From Burkholderiales bacterium (GTDB taxonomy: Bacteria > Pseudomonadota > Gammaproteobacteria > Burkholderiales > Burkholderiaceae_C): a stretch of DNA of 64,000 bases. Shown here one piece after another: positions 53,817-63,159 of this stretch. The stretch spans positions 1-64,000 of the forward strand of contig JAFKGE010000028.1 of NCBI GenBank assembly GCA_017307865.1, written 5' to 3'. The notes beneath the pieces were generated by a model, which worked only from the letters and a program-made list of their open reading frames with translations, did not search any database and was not told the DNA's origin. Within the stretch, counting starts at the first letter, position 1; each line of letters opens with the position of its first letter. The position numbers and the translations under genes are program-made.

Positions 53817-54779
53817 TCAGTCTTGCAGCGCGTGCCACATCTGCTGGTCGCGCTCCGCGGTCCAGATGCGCGGGTCGCGGATGCCGCTGGCCTCGTCGTG
53901 TGCGCGCGTGACGTCGAAGGGCAGGCAGTGCTCGTAGATGAAGACCTGGGCGAACTTCGGGTCCATCGCCTTGCGGGAGTGCTTCATGGTCGCGTTCAGG
54001 TCCATGCCCTGCGCGACGGCTTCCTGCGCGCTCTTGTACAGCGTGGCGGTGAAGTCGCGCGTGTAGGCCAGGCCCTTTTTCACCTCGGCGGGCGTCATTA
54101 GCGTGGGGCCGCGGCCGGGCACCAGCTTGTCGAAGTTCATGGCGGCGAGGTTGTCCAGTGTCTGCGGCCAGTCGGCCAGATAGGCGTCGCCGGTGTAGCA
54201 GGCGGCCTCGTACTCGACCAGGTCGCCCGAGAAGCATATCTTCTGCGTCGGCAGGTAGACGATGGTGTCGCCCTTGGTGTGGCCGCGGCCGATCTGCTGG
54301 ATCTTGACCTCCAGCTTGCCCAGCCACAGCGTCATCTCGCCCTGGAAGGTGAGGGTGGGCCAGGTCAGGCCGGGCACGCTCTCGACGGCCTGGAACAGGC
54401 GCGGAAAGCGGCCGATCTCGGAATCCATGTCTTGCTGGCCGCGCTCGACGATCAAATCCCAGGTGTCCTGGCTGGCGATGATCTGCTCCAGGCCCTCGGC
54501 CTTGTAGCCGCTGGCGCCCAGCACGCGCACGGCGTGGTAGTGCGTCAGCACCACGTACTTGATGGGCTTGTCGGTGATCTCGCGGATCTTCTTGATGACG
54601 CCTTGCGCCGCCACGGGGGTGGCGGTGGCGTCGATGATCATCACGCCGTCGTCGCCGATGATGACGCCGGTGTTGGGGTCGCCCTCGGCGGTGTAGGCGT
54701 AGGCGTTTTCGCTCAGCTTGTCCCAGCTGATCTTTTTCTCTTCGAGGTCGGCCTGGGAAGCGAATTTCTTGTCGGACAT
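53817..54779 (-). CDS. MBL-fold hydrolase with altered metal motif
   Basis: A 320-residue metallo-beta-lactamase fold protein. In place of HxHxDH it has HYHAVR (in VVLTHYHAVRVLGASGY), so the Asp and final His that ligate metal 2 are absent. The later GRGHTKGDTIVYLP and ICFSGDLVE (Asp ligand) are kept, while the third-His region reads PGRGPTL. Either it binds one metal or uses other ligands. The start at 54779 follows GGAG at six bases. It is the first gene of the MBL-monooxygenase-VOC operon and lies downstream of the IclR regulator in the same direction. Confidence 0.85.
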   Translation of the reverse strand: MSDKKFASQADLEEKKISWDKLSENAYAYTAEGDPNTGVIIGDDGVMIIDATATPVAAQGVIKKIREITDKPIKYVVLTHYHAVRVLGASGYKAEGLEQIIASQDTWDLIVERGQQDMDSEIGRFPRLFQAVESVPGLTWPTLTFQGEMTLWLGKLEVKIQQIGRGHTKGDTIVYLPTQKICFSGDLVEYEAACYTGDAYLADWPQTLDNLAAMNFDKLVPGRGPTLMTPAEVKKGLAYTRDFTATLYKSAQEAVAQGMDLNATMKHSRKAMDPKFAQVFIYEHCLPFDVTRAHDEASGIRDPRIWTAERDQQMWHALQD

Positions 54780-54808
54780 GAGGGTCTCCATCGGGTTCGG
54801 GATGACCG

Positions 54809-54852
54809 CATTGTCCAATTAAATTAGTTGTATGTCAATTCATTCGACAATG
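54809..54852. promoter_or_regulatory. AT-rich inverted repeat upstream of the MBL operon, candidate IclR operator
   Basis: CATTGTC (54809-54815) and GACAATG (54846-54852) are perfect inverted repeats flanking an AT-rich 30-base spacer, in an otherwise GC-rich region. It lies 30-75 bases before the MBL start, overlapping where the promoter should be. Confidence 0.4.
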
Positions 54853-54858
54853 TTTAAT

Positions 54859-55686
54859 TCAAGATTTTGCCGGGTTGTAACCCAGCCGGTGCGACACCGC
54901 CTCGGCGTGGGTGCGCAGCAGCTGCCCGGACGGACCGTCGATCACGGCGTCGAAATGGCCTTGTGGGCCGAACACGGTGATGACCAAGGCGATCTTGCCG
55001 TCGGCGTCGAACACCGGCGCGCTGAGGGTGTTGACGCCCGGCTGCGGCGTGGACAGGCCCCGGCCCATGCCGGCGGCGCGGATGTCGGCCAGCATCTGCC
55101 GCACCTCGGCGCTGTCGAACGCGCCCGACGTGCCGCCCACCACGCGGCGGTGCTCGTCCTCCAGCATCGAGCGCACCATCTTCTCGGGCAGGTAGGCGGC
55201 AAACACGCGCCCGGTGATGGTGTTGAACACCGACATCACCGTGCCCACGCGCAGGTTCACGTGCAGCGGGTAGCGCGGCTCGTCCAGCCGCACCACGGTG
55301 GGGCCCAGGTGGCCCCACACGCACAGCGCCACGCTCAGGTCGGCCTGGGCGCACAGCAGGGCGGCTTCCTGGCTGGCCTCGGTCAGCGGGTCGAGCTGCT
55401 GCAGCGCGGCCAGGCCCATCTGCAGCGCGGCGGGGCCCAACTCGTAGTGGCCGGTGAGCGGGCTTTGCTTGACCATGCCGGCGGCCATGAAGCTGACCAG
55501 ATAGGGGTGCGCCTGGCCGGGCGGCATGTCGGCCAGCTGCGCCAGGTCTTTCAGCGGCAGCGGCCGGCGCTGCTCGGTCAACGCCTGCAGCACGCGCATG
55601 CCGACCTCGATGGACTGGATGCGCCGCTGGCGCTTGGCGGGCGCGGCGGCTTCGGCGTCGGTGGGGGCGGGCGGGGTCGATGGCAT
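54859..55686 (-). CDS. IclR-family transcriptional regulator
   Basis: A 275-residue regulator. After a low-complexity N-terminus (about 1-22, Ala/Pro-rich), the winged helix (about 23-85) has QSIEVGMRVLQALTEQRRPL and DMPPGQAHPYLVSFMAAGMV. The IclR effector domain (about 95-260) has LNLRVGTVMSVFNTITGRVF-like VGTVMSVFNTITGRVFAAYL and VNTLSAPVFDADGKIALVIT. It is followed on the same strand by the MBL/monooxygenase/VOC operon, its probable target, and diverges from an FMN reductase gene. Confidence 0.9.
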   Translation of the reverse strand: MPSTPPAPTDAEAAAPAKRQRRIQSIEVGMRVLQALTEQRRPLPLKDLAQLADMPPGQAHPYLVSFMAAGMVKQSPLTGHYELGPAALQMGLAALQQLDPLTEASQEAALLCAQADLSVALCVWGHLGPTVVRLDEPRYPLHVNLRVGTVMSVFNTITGRVFAAYLPEKMVRSMLEDEHRRVVGGTSGAFDSAEVRQMLADIRAAGMGRGLSTPQPGVNTLSAPVFDADGKIALVITVFGPQGHFDAVIDGPSGQLLRTHAEAVSHRLGYNPAKS

Positions 55687-55792
55687 GGGCCCGATTATTG
55701 GGGCAGCGCGCCGGCCCGGCCACGCCCGGCTGCAGGGCGGGACAAAAACGAGCATGATGCGGGCCGGTCCTTCAACCGAACAAGGAATCACC

Positions 55793-56344
55793 ATGAGCCA
55801 ACTGAACCTCGCCGTCGTCGTCGGCAGCCTGCGCAAGGAATCCTTCAACCGCCAGTTCGCCGAGGCGCTGGTCAAGCTGCTGCCGGCCGACGTGAAGCCG
55901 CACTTCATCCGCATCGACGATTTGCCGCTGTACAACCAGGACAGCGACGGCGCGCCGCCGGTGCCGGCCGTCAAGCGCCTGCGCGACGAGGTGGCCGCCG
56001 CCCATGGCGTGCTGTTCGTCACGCCCGAATACAACCGCTCGATGCCCGGCGTGCTCAAGAACGCCATCGACCAGGCTTCGCGCCCCTGGGGCCAGAGCAA
56101 GTGGGCCGGCAAGCCGGCGGCGGTGTGCGGCATGTCGGTGGGTGCCATCGGCACTTCGATGGCGCAGGCGCATCTGCGCAATGTGCTGGCGTATCTCGAC
56201 ATGCCCCTGCTGGGGCAGCCGGAGATGTACTTCCAGTGGAAAGAGGGCGTGATCGTCAACGGCGCCATCGGTCCCGCCAGCCACGATCTGGCGCAAAAGT
56301 TCATGAATGCGGTGGTCGCCTGGATGCGCCGGCATCAGGCCTGA
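55793..56344 (+). CDS. NADPH-dependent FMN reductase / quinone reductase
   Basis: A 183-residue flavodoxin-like NAD(P)H:FMN reductase. It has VVVGSLRKESFNRQFAEAL (FMN phosphate loop), LFVTPEYNRSMPGVLKNAID (family signature PEYN) and GMSVGAIGTSMAQAHLR. It may reduce quinones, chromate or azo compounds as relatives do, or supply reduced FMN. It diverges from the IclR gene; AAGGA precedes the ATG at 55793. The stop codon lies just before a copy of the dispersed repeat. Confidence 0.9.
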   Translation: MSQLNLAVVVGSLRKESFNRQFAEALVKLLPADVKPHFIRIDDLPLYNQDSDGAPPVPAVKRLRDEVAAAHGVLFVTPEYNRSMPGVLKNAIDQASRPWGQSKWAGKPAAVCGMSVGAIGTSMAQAHLRNVLAYLDMPLLGQPEMYFQWKEGVIVNGAIGPASHDLAQKFMNAVVAWMRRHQA

Positions 56345-56406
56345 TTTGACATAAAATCAGCCTCTGGCGCTTGATGGGCGTGCGCAAGCAGCTATCAAGT
56401 TGATAG
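56345..56406 (-). repeat. Dispersed repeat between the FMN reductase gene and dsbB
   Basis: On the minus strand AAACTATCAACTTGATAGCT, GCTTGCGCACGCCCATCAAG and AGAGGCTGATTTTATGTCAA. It starts right after the FMN reductase stop codon. The CTATCA and TGATAG ends of the first part can pair. Confidence 0.8.
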
Positions 56407-56521
56407 TTTTTTCGGGCTCCGGGGCCGGCGCATCGGCATGGTGCGGGAACCTTGGGCCCGCGCCGCCACTCTGTGCCGGCACGGGTGCGCCGCGCCCCAT
56501 CTCAAGAAAGTCCTGTCGATC

Positions 56522-57037
56522 GTGATTGCCTCCCTGCTTGCCCACCCCCGCCGCGTGTTCGGCGCCATCGCCCTCATCTGCGCCGCCATGCTGGCCTTCG
56601 GCATCCTGTACCTGCAGAACGTGGTGGGGCTGGACCCGTGCCCGATGTGCATCGTGCAGCGCTACGCGCTGATCATCGTGGGCGTGTTTTGCGCGCTGGC
56701 GGCGTTCTCCAAGGGGCCCGGCGGCTGGCGCCTGTGGGGGCTGCTGGCGGTGGCCATGTCGGGCTTCGGCGCCTTCACCGCCGCGCGCCAGAGCTGGCTG
56801 CAGTGGAACCCGCCGCCCTTCGCCACCTGCGGGCGCGACCTGTACGGCATGATCGAATCGTTTCCGCTGCAGCGCGCCATCCCCATGATCTTCAAGGGCG
56901 GCGGCGACTGCACGGCGGTGGACTGGACCTTTCTGGGCGGCAGCATCGCCAACTGGTCCTTCGTCTGGTTCGTGATCTTTGCGCTGGTGATCCTGGCCGT
57001 GCTGCTGCGCGGCGGCCGCGCCGCCGTGCGCGCCTGA
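56522..57037 (+). CDS. dsbB: Disulfide bond formation protein B
   Basis: A 171-residue inner membrane protein that reoxidises DsbA and passes electrons to quinone. It has four helices. The first periplasmic loop has the CPMC pair in LDPCPMCIVQRYAL, and the second has Cys in FATCGRDLYG and GGGDCTAVDW. The GTG at 56522 is preferred for family length; an ATG at 56438 would add 28 residues of poor character. It ends against guaD, which is convergent. Confidence 0.9.
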   Translation: MIASLLAHPRRVFGAIALICAAMLAFGILYLQNVVGLDPCPMCIVQRYALIIVGVFCALAAFSKGPGGWRLWGLLAVAMSGFGAFTAARQSWLQWNPPPFATCGRDLYGMIESFPLQRAIPMIFKGGGDCTAVDWTFLGGSIANWSFVWFVIFALVILAVLLRGGRAAVRA

Positions 57038-58312
57038 TCAGGCCACCACAACTTTTTCAATCGCGCGGTCGTCGCCCAGCACGATCAGCGAGAACAGCAA
57101 CTCGTCCAGGTTTTGCGCGCGCGCGGTCTTGCGCGCCAGCAGGGGCGTGGCCTTGGGGTCGATGACGACAAAGTCGGCCTCGGTGCCCGGCTGCAGGGTG
57201 CCGATCACGCCCTCCAGCCCCAGCGCGCGCGCGGCGGCGCCCGTGTGCAGCCACCACAGCTGTGCGGGGCTCAGGCTCAGGCCCGGCTTGCTCTGGCCTT
57301 CTCGGCCCACGTAATAGGCCGCCAGCATGGTGTGGAAGGGGCAAAAGCTAGTGCCGCCGCCCACGTCGCTGGCCAGGCCGTGCGGCACGCCCCGCGCCAT
57401 GGCGGCCTCGAAATCGAAGAAGCCGCTGCCCAGAAACAGGTTGCTGGTGGGGCTGACGGCGGCCGCCGTTTGCGTGTCGTGCATCAGCCGGCGGTCGGCG
57501 TCGTCCAGGTGGATGCAGTGGGCGTACACCGCGCGCCGGCGCATCAGGCCGAAGTCCTGGTACACGCCCAGGTAGGAGCGCGACTTGGGATACAGCTCGC
57601 GCACCCAGGCCACCTCGTCGCGGTTTTCGGCCACGTGCGAGTGGATCCAGGTGTCGGGGTATTGGGCCGCCAGCTCGCCGGCACCGCGCAGTTGCGCCTC
57701 GCTGCTGGTGGGGGCGAAGCGCGGCGTGATGGCGTAGCCCAGGCGGCCCTTGCCGTGCCAGCGCCGGATCAGCGCCTCGGTGTCGATCAGGCTTTGTTCG
57801 GTCTCGTCGCGCACGCCGTCGGGCGAGTGACGGTCCTGCAGCACCTTGCCACCGATCATGCGCAGGCCGTGGTGCTCGGCGCGCGTGAAGAAGGCGTCGG
57901 CGGACGCGGGGTGCGAGGTCGGAAAGACCAGCGCCGTGGTCACTCCGTTGCGCAGCAGCTCGTCGAAGAACACGCCGGCCACCTCGGCGGCGTACTGCGG
58001 ATCGACGAAGCGCGCCTCGGCCGGGAAGGTGTAGTTCTCCAGCCAGGGCAGCAGGCCGGCAGCCGGCGCGCCGATGATGTCGGTCTGCGCGTAGTGCACG
58101 TGCATGTCGATGAAACCGGGCGCGATGATGCGCTCGGGCCAGTGCGTGATGGGCACCTGCGGGTGGCGCCCGGCCAGGGTGCGGTAGGGGCCGGCGTCGA
58201 GCACCCGCCGCACGCCGCTGGCGTCGCCGTCGACCACCAGCAGGCCGTCGCTGTCGTACAGCGCCTGGCCCTGGGCATCAAAGCGCAGCAGCTGCGCGCG
58301 GTAGGCTTGCAT
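57038..58312 (-). CDS. guaD: Guanine deaminase
   Basis: A 424-residue amidohydrolase converting guanine to xanthine. Zinc motifs are PGFIDMHVHYAQTD (His-x-His), WIHSHVAENRDE, the ALxHxIH-like YAHCIHLDD, and the Asp in LASDVGGGTSFCPF. Its length and signature match GuaD. It is four bases downstream of the AzgA-type permease. Its product xanthine is the substrate of the xanthine dehydrogenase encoded nearby, so the cluster is a guanine-to-urate route. Confidence 0.95.
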   Translation of the reverse strand: MQAYRAQLLRFDAQGQALYDSDGLLVVDGDASGVRRVLDAGPYRTLAGRHPQVPITHWPERIIAPGFIDMHVHYAQTDIIGAPAAGLLPWLENYTFPAEARFVDPQYAAEVAGVFFDELLRNGVTTALVFPTSHPASADAFFTRAEHHGLRMIGGKVLQDRHSPDGVRDETEQSLIDTEALIRRWHGKGRLGYAITPRFAPTSSEAQLRGAGELAAQYPDTWIHSHVAENRDEVAWVRELYPKSRSYLGVYQDFGLMRRRAVYAHCIHLDDADRRLMHDTQTAAAVSPTSNLFLGSGFFDFEAAMARGVPHGLASDVGGGTSFCPFHTMLAAYYVGREGQSKPGLSLSPAQLWWLHTGAAARALGLEGVIGTLQPGTEADFVVIDPKATPLLARKTARAQNLDELLFSLIVLGDDRAIEKVVVA

Positions 58313-58316
58313 GGCC

Positions 58317-59618
58317 TCAGTCCCCGCCGACGTAGATGAACTTGAACAGGAAGATGGCGGCGATGATCCACACCATCCAGTGCGCCTCGCGCGCGCGGCC
58401 CGTGAGCAGCTTGATGCCGGCGTAGCTGATGAAGCCGAAGGCCAGGCCGTTGGCGATCGAGTAGGTGAAGGGCATCATCAGCGCGGTGATCGCTGCCGGC
58501 ACCACCTCGGTCGAATCGTCCCAGTCCAGCTCGGTCAGCTCGCGCAGCATCAGGCAGGCGACGAAGAACAGCGCCGGCGCCGTGGCGTAGGCCGGCACGG
58601 CGCCGGCCAGCGGGGCAATGAACAGCGCCGCCAGAAACAGCACCGCCACCGTGAGGGCCGTCAGGCCCGTGCGGCCGCCCGCCTGCACGCCGGCGGCGCT
58701 CTCGACGTAGGCGGTGGTGCTGGAGGTGCCCAGCAGCGAGCCGGCGAAGATGGCCACGCTGTCGGCGAGCAGCGACTTGTTCAGCCGCTCCATGCGGCCG
58801 GGCACCAGGAGACCCGCGCGCTTGGCCACGCCCATCAGGGTGCCAGTGGCGTCGAACAGCTCGACCAGGAAGAACACCAGCACCACGTTCAGGAAGCCGT
58901 GCGACAGGGCCGCCTTGATGTCGAGCTTGAGGAAGGTCGGCTCGATCGAGGGCGGCATGTCGAAGATGCCGTGGAACTGGTTGCCGCCGAAGAAGAAGGA
59001 GGCGATGGTGACCGCGATGATGCCGATCAGGATGGCGCCCGGCACGCGGAACTTGTCCAGCGCGACGATCAGCAGAAAGCCCAGCGAGGCCAGCACCACC
59101 GGCGCCGAATGCAGGTCGCCCAACGTGATGTAGGTGGCCTTGGAGGGCGCCACGATGCCGGCGCTCTTGAGCGCGATCAGCGCCAAAAACAGCCCGATGC
59201 CCACCGTGATGGCGTTGCGCAGCGACTGCGGGATGCCCCGGATGATGAGGCCGCGCAGGCCGAACAGGGTGACCGCCATGAACAGGCAGCCCGAGATGAA
59301 CACCGCGCCCAGCGCGGCCTGCCACGGAAAGCCCATGCCCAGCACCACGGTGTAGGCGAAGTAGGCGTTCAGGCCCATGCCGGGCGCCAGCGCGATCGGG
59401 TAGTTGGCGTACAGCGCCATCACTGCCGTGCCCAGCGCGGCGATCAGGCAGGTGGCGACGAACACCGAGTCCTTGGGCATGCCCGCGTCACCCAGGATCG
59501 AGGGGTTGACGAAGATGATGTAGGCCATCGTCAGGAAGGTGGTGACGCCGGCGATGATTTCGGTGCGCACCGTGGTGCCGTGGTCTTGCAGTTTGAACAC
59601 GCGTTCGGTCCAGCTCAT
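58317..59618 (-). CDS. NCS2/AzgA-type guanine/hypoxanthine permease
   Basis: A 433-residue permease of the AzgA-like branch of NCS2, with IIAGVTTFLTMAYIIFVNPS near the N-terminus and ANYPIALAPGMGLNAYFAY, both typical of GhxP/AdeP-type purine carriers. About 12-14 helices are expected. It is coupled to guaD (four bases), which favours guanine or hypoxanthine as substrate. It is followed upstream by a LysR gene about 34 bases away, reading the same way. Confidence 0.92.
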   Translation of the reverse strand: MSWTERVFKLQDHGTTVRTEIIAGVTTFLTMAYIIFVNPSILGDAGMPKDSVFVATCLIAALGTAVMALYANYPIALAPGMGLNAYFAYTVVLGMGFPWQAALGAVFISGCLFMAVTLFGLRGLIIRGIPQSLRNAITVGIGLFLALIALKSAGIVAPSKATYITLGDLHSAPVVLASLGFLLIVALDKFRVPGAILIGIIAVTIASFFFGGNQFHGIFDMPPSIEPTFLKLDIKAALSHGFLNVVLVFFLVELFDATGTLMGVAKRAGLLVPGRMERLNKSLLADSVAIFAGSLLGTSSTTAYVESAAGVQAGGRTGLTALTVAVLFLAALFIAPLAGAVPAYATAPALFFVACLMLRELTELDWDDSTEVVPAAITALMMPFTYSIANGLAFGFISYAGIKLLTGRAREAHWMVWIIAAIFLFKFIYVGGD

Positions 59619-59651
59619 GGGCTTGTCTCCTCGAGTTATGGGGCTTGGGAA

Positions 59652-60674
59652 TCAGGGTTGGGGGGAAAGGCCAGCGGCGTGGCCGTGCGCCAGGCTGGCG
59701 GCCACGTCCTTGGTTCGCTCACGCAGCCAGCGTGCGCTGCTCGACTGGTGGCTGCGCGGATGCCACAGCTGGTAGTACAGCAGTGGTGGCAGGGCGATGG
59801 GGCAGGGCAGGATGACCACCGGCAGCTGGGCGGCCACGCGCTCGCAGTACTGGCGACCGGTGGTCAGCACCAGCAGGGTGCCGGCCACCATCTCGGCCAC
59901 CAGGCTGAAATAGGCGCAGCGCGCGGCAATGTTGCGCTGCAGCCCCTGGCTGTCGAGGATCTGGTCGATGATGCCGCGCGCGCCGGGGTGCATGGGCGTG
60001 GGGGCGATGTGCTCGGCGGCCAGCCAGTCGGCTTCGTCCCAGCCGCGGCGCACGGCCGGGTGCTCGCGGCTGACCAGGCACACCACCTCGTCGCTGAACA
60101 GGCGCGCCAGGTGCAGGTCTTCGGGCGGCTGCAGCCAGTTGCCGATCACCAGGTCGATGTCGCCCTGCGCCAGCTGCGCGCGGTAGTCGCTTTCGCGCGT
60201 GAGGGCGTGGATCTCGATGCGGGTGAGCGGCGCCTGGCGCTTGACGTCGGCCACCAGGCGCGGCAGGAAGGACGGGTCCAGGTAGTCGCTGGCGGCGACG
60301 CGGAAGGTGGTGGTGCTGGTGCGCGGGTCGAACTGGCGCGCCTCGGTGAACAGCGACTCGGCCGCGCGCAGGATGTGGGCCGCCGGCTCGACCATGCGGC
60401 GCGCGGCGTCGGTGGGCGCCATGTGGGCGCCGTGGCGCACCAGCAGCGGGTCGCCCGCCAGCTCGCGCAGGCGCTTGAGCGCGCTGGAGACCGCCGGCTG
60501 GTGCATGCCCAGGCGCAGCGCGGCGCGCGAGACGCTGCGCTCGGTCAGCACGGTGTGCAGCACGCGGATCAGGTGCAGGTCGATGCGGTCGAACAGCTGG
60601 CGCTCGGAGACCGCGCTGGCCATGCCGCCGGGCGCGGTGTCGCCGCCCGACGCGCCGGGTGGGGGTGTGCTCAT
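59652..60674 (-). CDS. LysR-family regulator of the purine cluster
   Basis: A 340-residue regulator. After a short extra N-terminus (about 26 residues), the winged helix has LHLIRVLHTVLTERSVSRAALRLGMHQPAVSSALKRLRE. For readability the key part is RAALRLGMHQPAVSSALKRL. The LysR substrate domain follows. It lies between xdhB and the permease genes on the same strand, so it may control the permease-guaD-xdh unit and itself be part of the transcript. The effector, perhaps a purine, is inferred. Confidence 0.88.
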   Translation of the reverse strand: MSTPPPGASGGDTAPGGMASAVSERQLFDRIDLHLIRVLHTVLTERSVSRAALRLGMHQPAVSSALKRLRELAGDPLLVRHGAHMAPTDAARRMVEPAAHILRAAESLFTEARQFDPRTSTTTFRVAASDYLDPSFLPRLVADVKRQAPLTRIEIHALTRESDYRAQLAQGDIDLVIGNWLQPPEDLHLARLFSDEVVCLVSREHPAVRRGWDEADWLAAEHIAPTPMHPGARGIIDQILDSQGLQRNIAARCAYFSLVAEMVAGTLLVLTTGRQYCERVAAQLPVVILPCPIALPPLLYYQLWHPRSHQSSSARWLRERTKDVAASLAHGHAAGLSPQP

Positions 60675-60704
60675 GGTGCCGTGCCCGGTTGGAGGCGTGG
60701 GGCT

Positions 60705-63137
60705 TCAGGCGGCCTGCCGGACGGCGGCCAGCGCGCGCAGGATGGCCTCGCTGGTGGCGGGCGCCGACAGCGGCGGGTCGACCTGGTGCCCGCCCGCGGC
60801 CGAGATGGCATCGCGGATGGCGAAGAACACCGAGAAGGGCAGCAGCAGCGGCGGCTCGCCCACCGCCTTGCTGTGGTGAATCGAGTCTTCGACGTTGGGG
60901 CCGTCGAACAGCTTCACGTTGAACACCGGCGGGCAGTCGTTGGCGGTCGGGATCTTGTAGGTGCTGGGCGCGTGCGTGGTGAGCAGCCCCGTCTTGGGGT
61001 GCCACACCAGCTCTTCCGTGGTCAGCCAGCCCATGCCCTGGATGAAGGCGCCCTCGACCTGGCCGATGTCCACCGCCGGGTTGAGCGAGCGGCCGGCGTC
61101 GTGCAGGATGTCGGCGCGCAGCAGCTTCCATTCGCCGGTCAGCGTGTCGATCACCACCTCGCTCACCGCCGCGCCGTAGGCGAAGTAGTAGAACGGGTGG
61201 CCCTGCATCTTGTCCTTGTCCCACGACAGGCCGGGCGTGGCGTAAAAGCCGTCGGACCACAGCTGCACGCGGTCCAGGTAGGCCTCGCTGATGACGGTGT
61301 TGAAGGCCAGCACCTTGCCGCCCACGCGCACCTGGTCGTTGGCGAAGCGCACGTCCGCGGCCTGGCCGCCGTGGCGCGCGGCCACGCTGGCGGCCAGGCG
61401 CTCGCGCAGTTGGCGCGCCGCGTCCTGCGCGGCCTTGCCGTTCAGGTCGGCGCCGGTGGAGGCCGCCGTGGCCGAGGTGTTGGCCACCTTGCTGGTGTCG
61501 GTGGCGGTGCAGCGCACGCGCTCGAAGCCCACGCCCAGTTCGTGTGCCACCACCTGCGCCACCTTGGTGTTCAGGCCCTGGCCCATCTCGGTGCCGCCGT
61601 GGTTGACCAGGATCGAGCCGTCGGTGTAGATGTGTACCAGCGCGCCGGCCTGGTTGAAGTGCTTGACGTTGAAGCTGATGCCGAACTTGACCGGCGTCAG
61701 CGCCAGCCCGCGCTTGAGCACCGCGCTGTCGGCGTTGTAGGCGGCCACGGCGGCGCGGCGCGCGGCATAGTCGCTGCTGGCCTGCAGCTGCTCGACCAGC
61801 TCATGAATGATGTTGTCGCGCACCGGCTGCAAATAGGGTGTGACGTTGCGTTCGTCCTGGCCGTAGAAGTTGGCCCGGCGCACGGCGAGCGGGTCGCGCC
61901 CCAGCTTGCGCGCGATGCTGTCCAGGATGTTCTCGATGGCGATCGCTCCCTGTGGGCCGCCGAAGCCGCGAAACGCCGTGTTGCTCTGCGTGTTGGTCTT
62001 GCCGCAAAAGCCGTGCATGGCGACCTCGGGCAGCCAGTAGGCGTTGTCGAAATGGCAGACCGCGCGCGTCATCACCGGCGCCGACAGGTCGGCCGAGTGG
62101 CCGGCGTGCGACACCATCTGCAGCGTGACGCCCAGGATGCGGCCTTCGTCGTCGTAACCCACGTCGTACTCGTACCAGAAGCCGTGGCGACGGCCGGTGA
62201 TCAGGAAGTCGTCGTCGCGGTCCAGCCGCAGCTTGACCGGGCGGTTCAGCAGCCGCGCGGCCACGGCGGCGATGCAGGCGAACTGGGCGGACTGCGATTC
62301 CTTGCCGCCAAAGCCGCCGCCCATGCGCCGGCACTCGACCAGCACCGCGTTGGACGGCACGCCCAGCGCATGCGCCACCAGGTGCTGCATCTCGCTCGGG
62401 TGCTGGGTGGAGCAGTGCACATGCATGCCGCGGCCTTCCCTGGGAATGGCGTAGCTGATCTGGCCTTCCAGGTAGAACTGCTCCTGCCCGCCCACGTCCA
62501 GGCTGGCCGTCAGGCGGTGCGGCGCCGCCGCGATGGCGGCGCGGATGCCGGCCTCGTCGCGCCCGCTGGCGCTGCGCAGCAGGTGCATTGGCGACACCAC
62601 GTACTGGCCCTTGGCGTGCGCCTGGCGCGGCGTCAGCACGGGTTCGGCGGCCTCGACGCGCAGCACCTTTTTGGCCAGCGCGGCGGCGCGGCGCGCCGCG
62701 TCGCGCGTGCGGGCCACCACGGCGAACACCGGCTGGCCCAGATAGCGGATTTCGCCGTCGCACAGGATGGGGTCGTCGGGCACGGCCGAGCCGCAGTCGT
62801 TGACGCCGGGGATGTCTTCGGCCGTGATGACGCGCACCACGCCGGGCATGGCGCGCACCGCGTCCAGGTCGATGCCCAGCAGCCGGCCGGCGGCGACCGG
62901 CGAGGTGCCCAGCGCGCAGTGCAGGGTGCCGGCCAGCTCGGGAATGTCGTCGGTATAGGTGGCGGTGCCGGTGACGTGCAACACCGCCGATTCGTGCGGC
63001 AGGCTGATGCCCACGCGCGCGCCGGCGTCCTGCGCGCGGCCTTCGCCGGCGGCGTCCAGCCGCTGCCGCTGGTTGGCGTGGTAGTCGGCAAAGGGTTCGG
63101 CGGGGCGCAGCAGATGGTCGGCAACGGGTTTGTTCAT
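60705..63137 (-). CDS. xdhB: Xanthine dehydrogenase molybdopterin-binding subunit
   Basis: An 810-residue Mo-cofactor subunit oxidising hypoxanthine and xanthine to urate. Features include HVTGTATYTDDIPELAGTL near residue 60, the molybdopterin-binding RMGGGFGGKESQ, AFRGFGGPQG, and a C-terminal GEPPLLLPFSVFFAIRDAI with the catalytic Glu in KAVGEPP. AAGGAG lies before the ATG at 63137; the upstream ATG of the longer frame is the ribosome binding site region. It is 23 bases downstream of xdhA. Cofactor maturation needs molybdopterin from MogA; an XdhC gene is not seen here. Confidence 0.96.
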   Translation of the reverse strand: MNKPVADHLLRPAEPFADYHANQRQRLDAAGEGRAQDAGARVGISLPHESAVLHVTGTATYTDDIPELAGTLHCALGTSPVAAGRLLGIDLDAVRAMPGVVRVITAEDIPGVNDCGSAVPDDPILCDGEIRYLGQPVFAVVARTRDAARRAAALAKKVLRVEAAEPVLTPRQAHAKGQYVVSPMHLLRSASGRDEAGIRAAIAAAPHRLTASLDVGGQEQFYLEGQISYAIPREGRGMHVHCSTQHPSEMQHLVAHALGVPSNAVLVECRRMGGGFGGKESQSAQFACIAAVAARLLNRPVKLRLDRDDDFLITGRRHGFWYEYDVGYDDEGRILGVTLQMVSHAGHSADLSAPVMTRAVCHFDNAYWLPEVAMHGFCGKTNTQSNTAFRGFGGPQGAIAIENILDSIARKLGRDPLAVRRANFYGQDERNVTPYLQPVRDNIIHELVEQLQASSDYAARRAAVAAYNADSAVLKRGLALTPVKFGISFNVKHFNQAGALVHIYTDGSILVNHGGTEMGQGLNTKVAQVVAHELGVGFERVRCTATDTSKVANTSATAASTGADLNGKAAQDAARQLRERLAASVAARHGGQAADVRFANDQVRVGGKVLAFNTVISEAYLDRVQLWSDGFYATPGLSWDKDKMQGHPFYYFAYGAAVSEVVIDTLTGEWKLLRADILHDAGRSLNPAVDIGQVEGAFIQGMGWLTTEELVWHPKTGLLTTHAPSTYKIPTANDCPPVFNVKLFDGPNVEDSIHHSKAVGEPPLLLPFSVFFAIRDAISAAGGHQVDPPLSAPATSEAILRALAAVRQAA

Positions 63138-63159
63138 GGTGCTCTCCTTGAACATCGCT

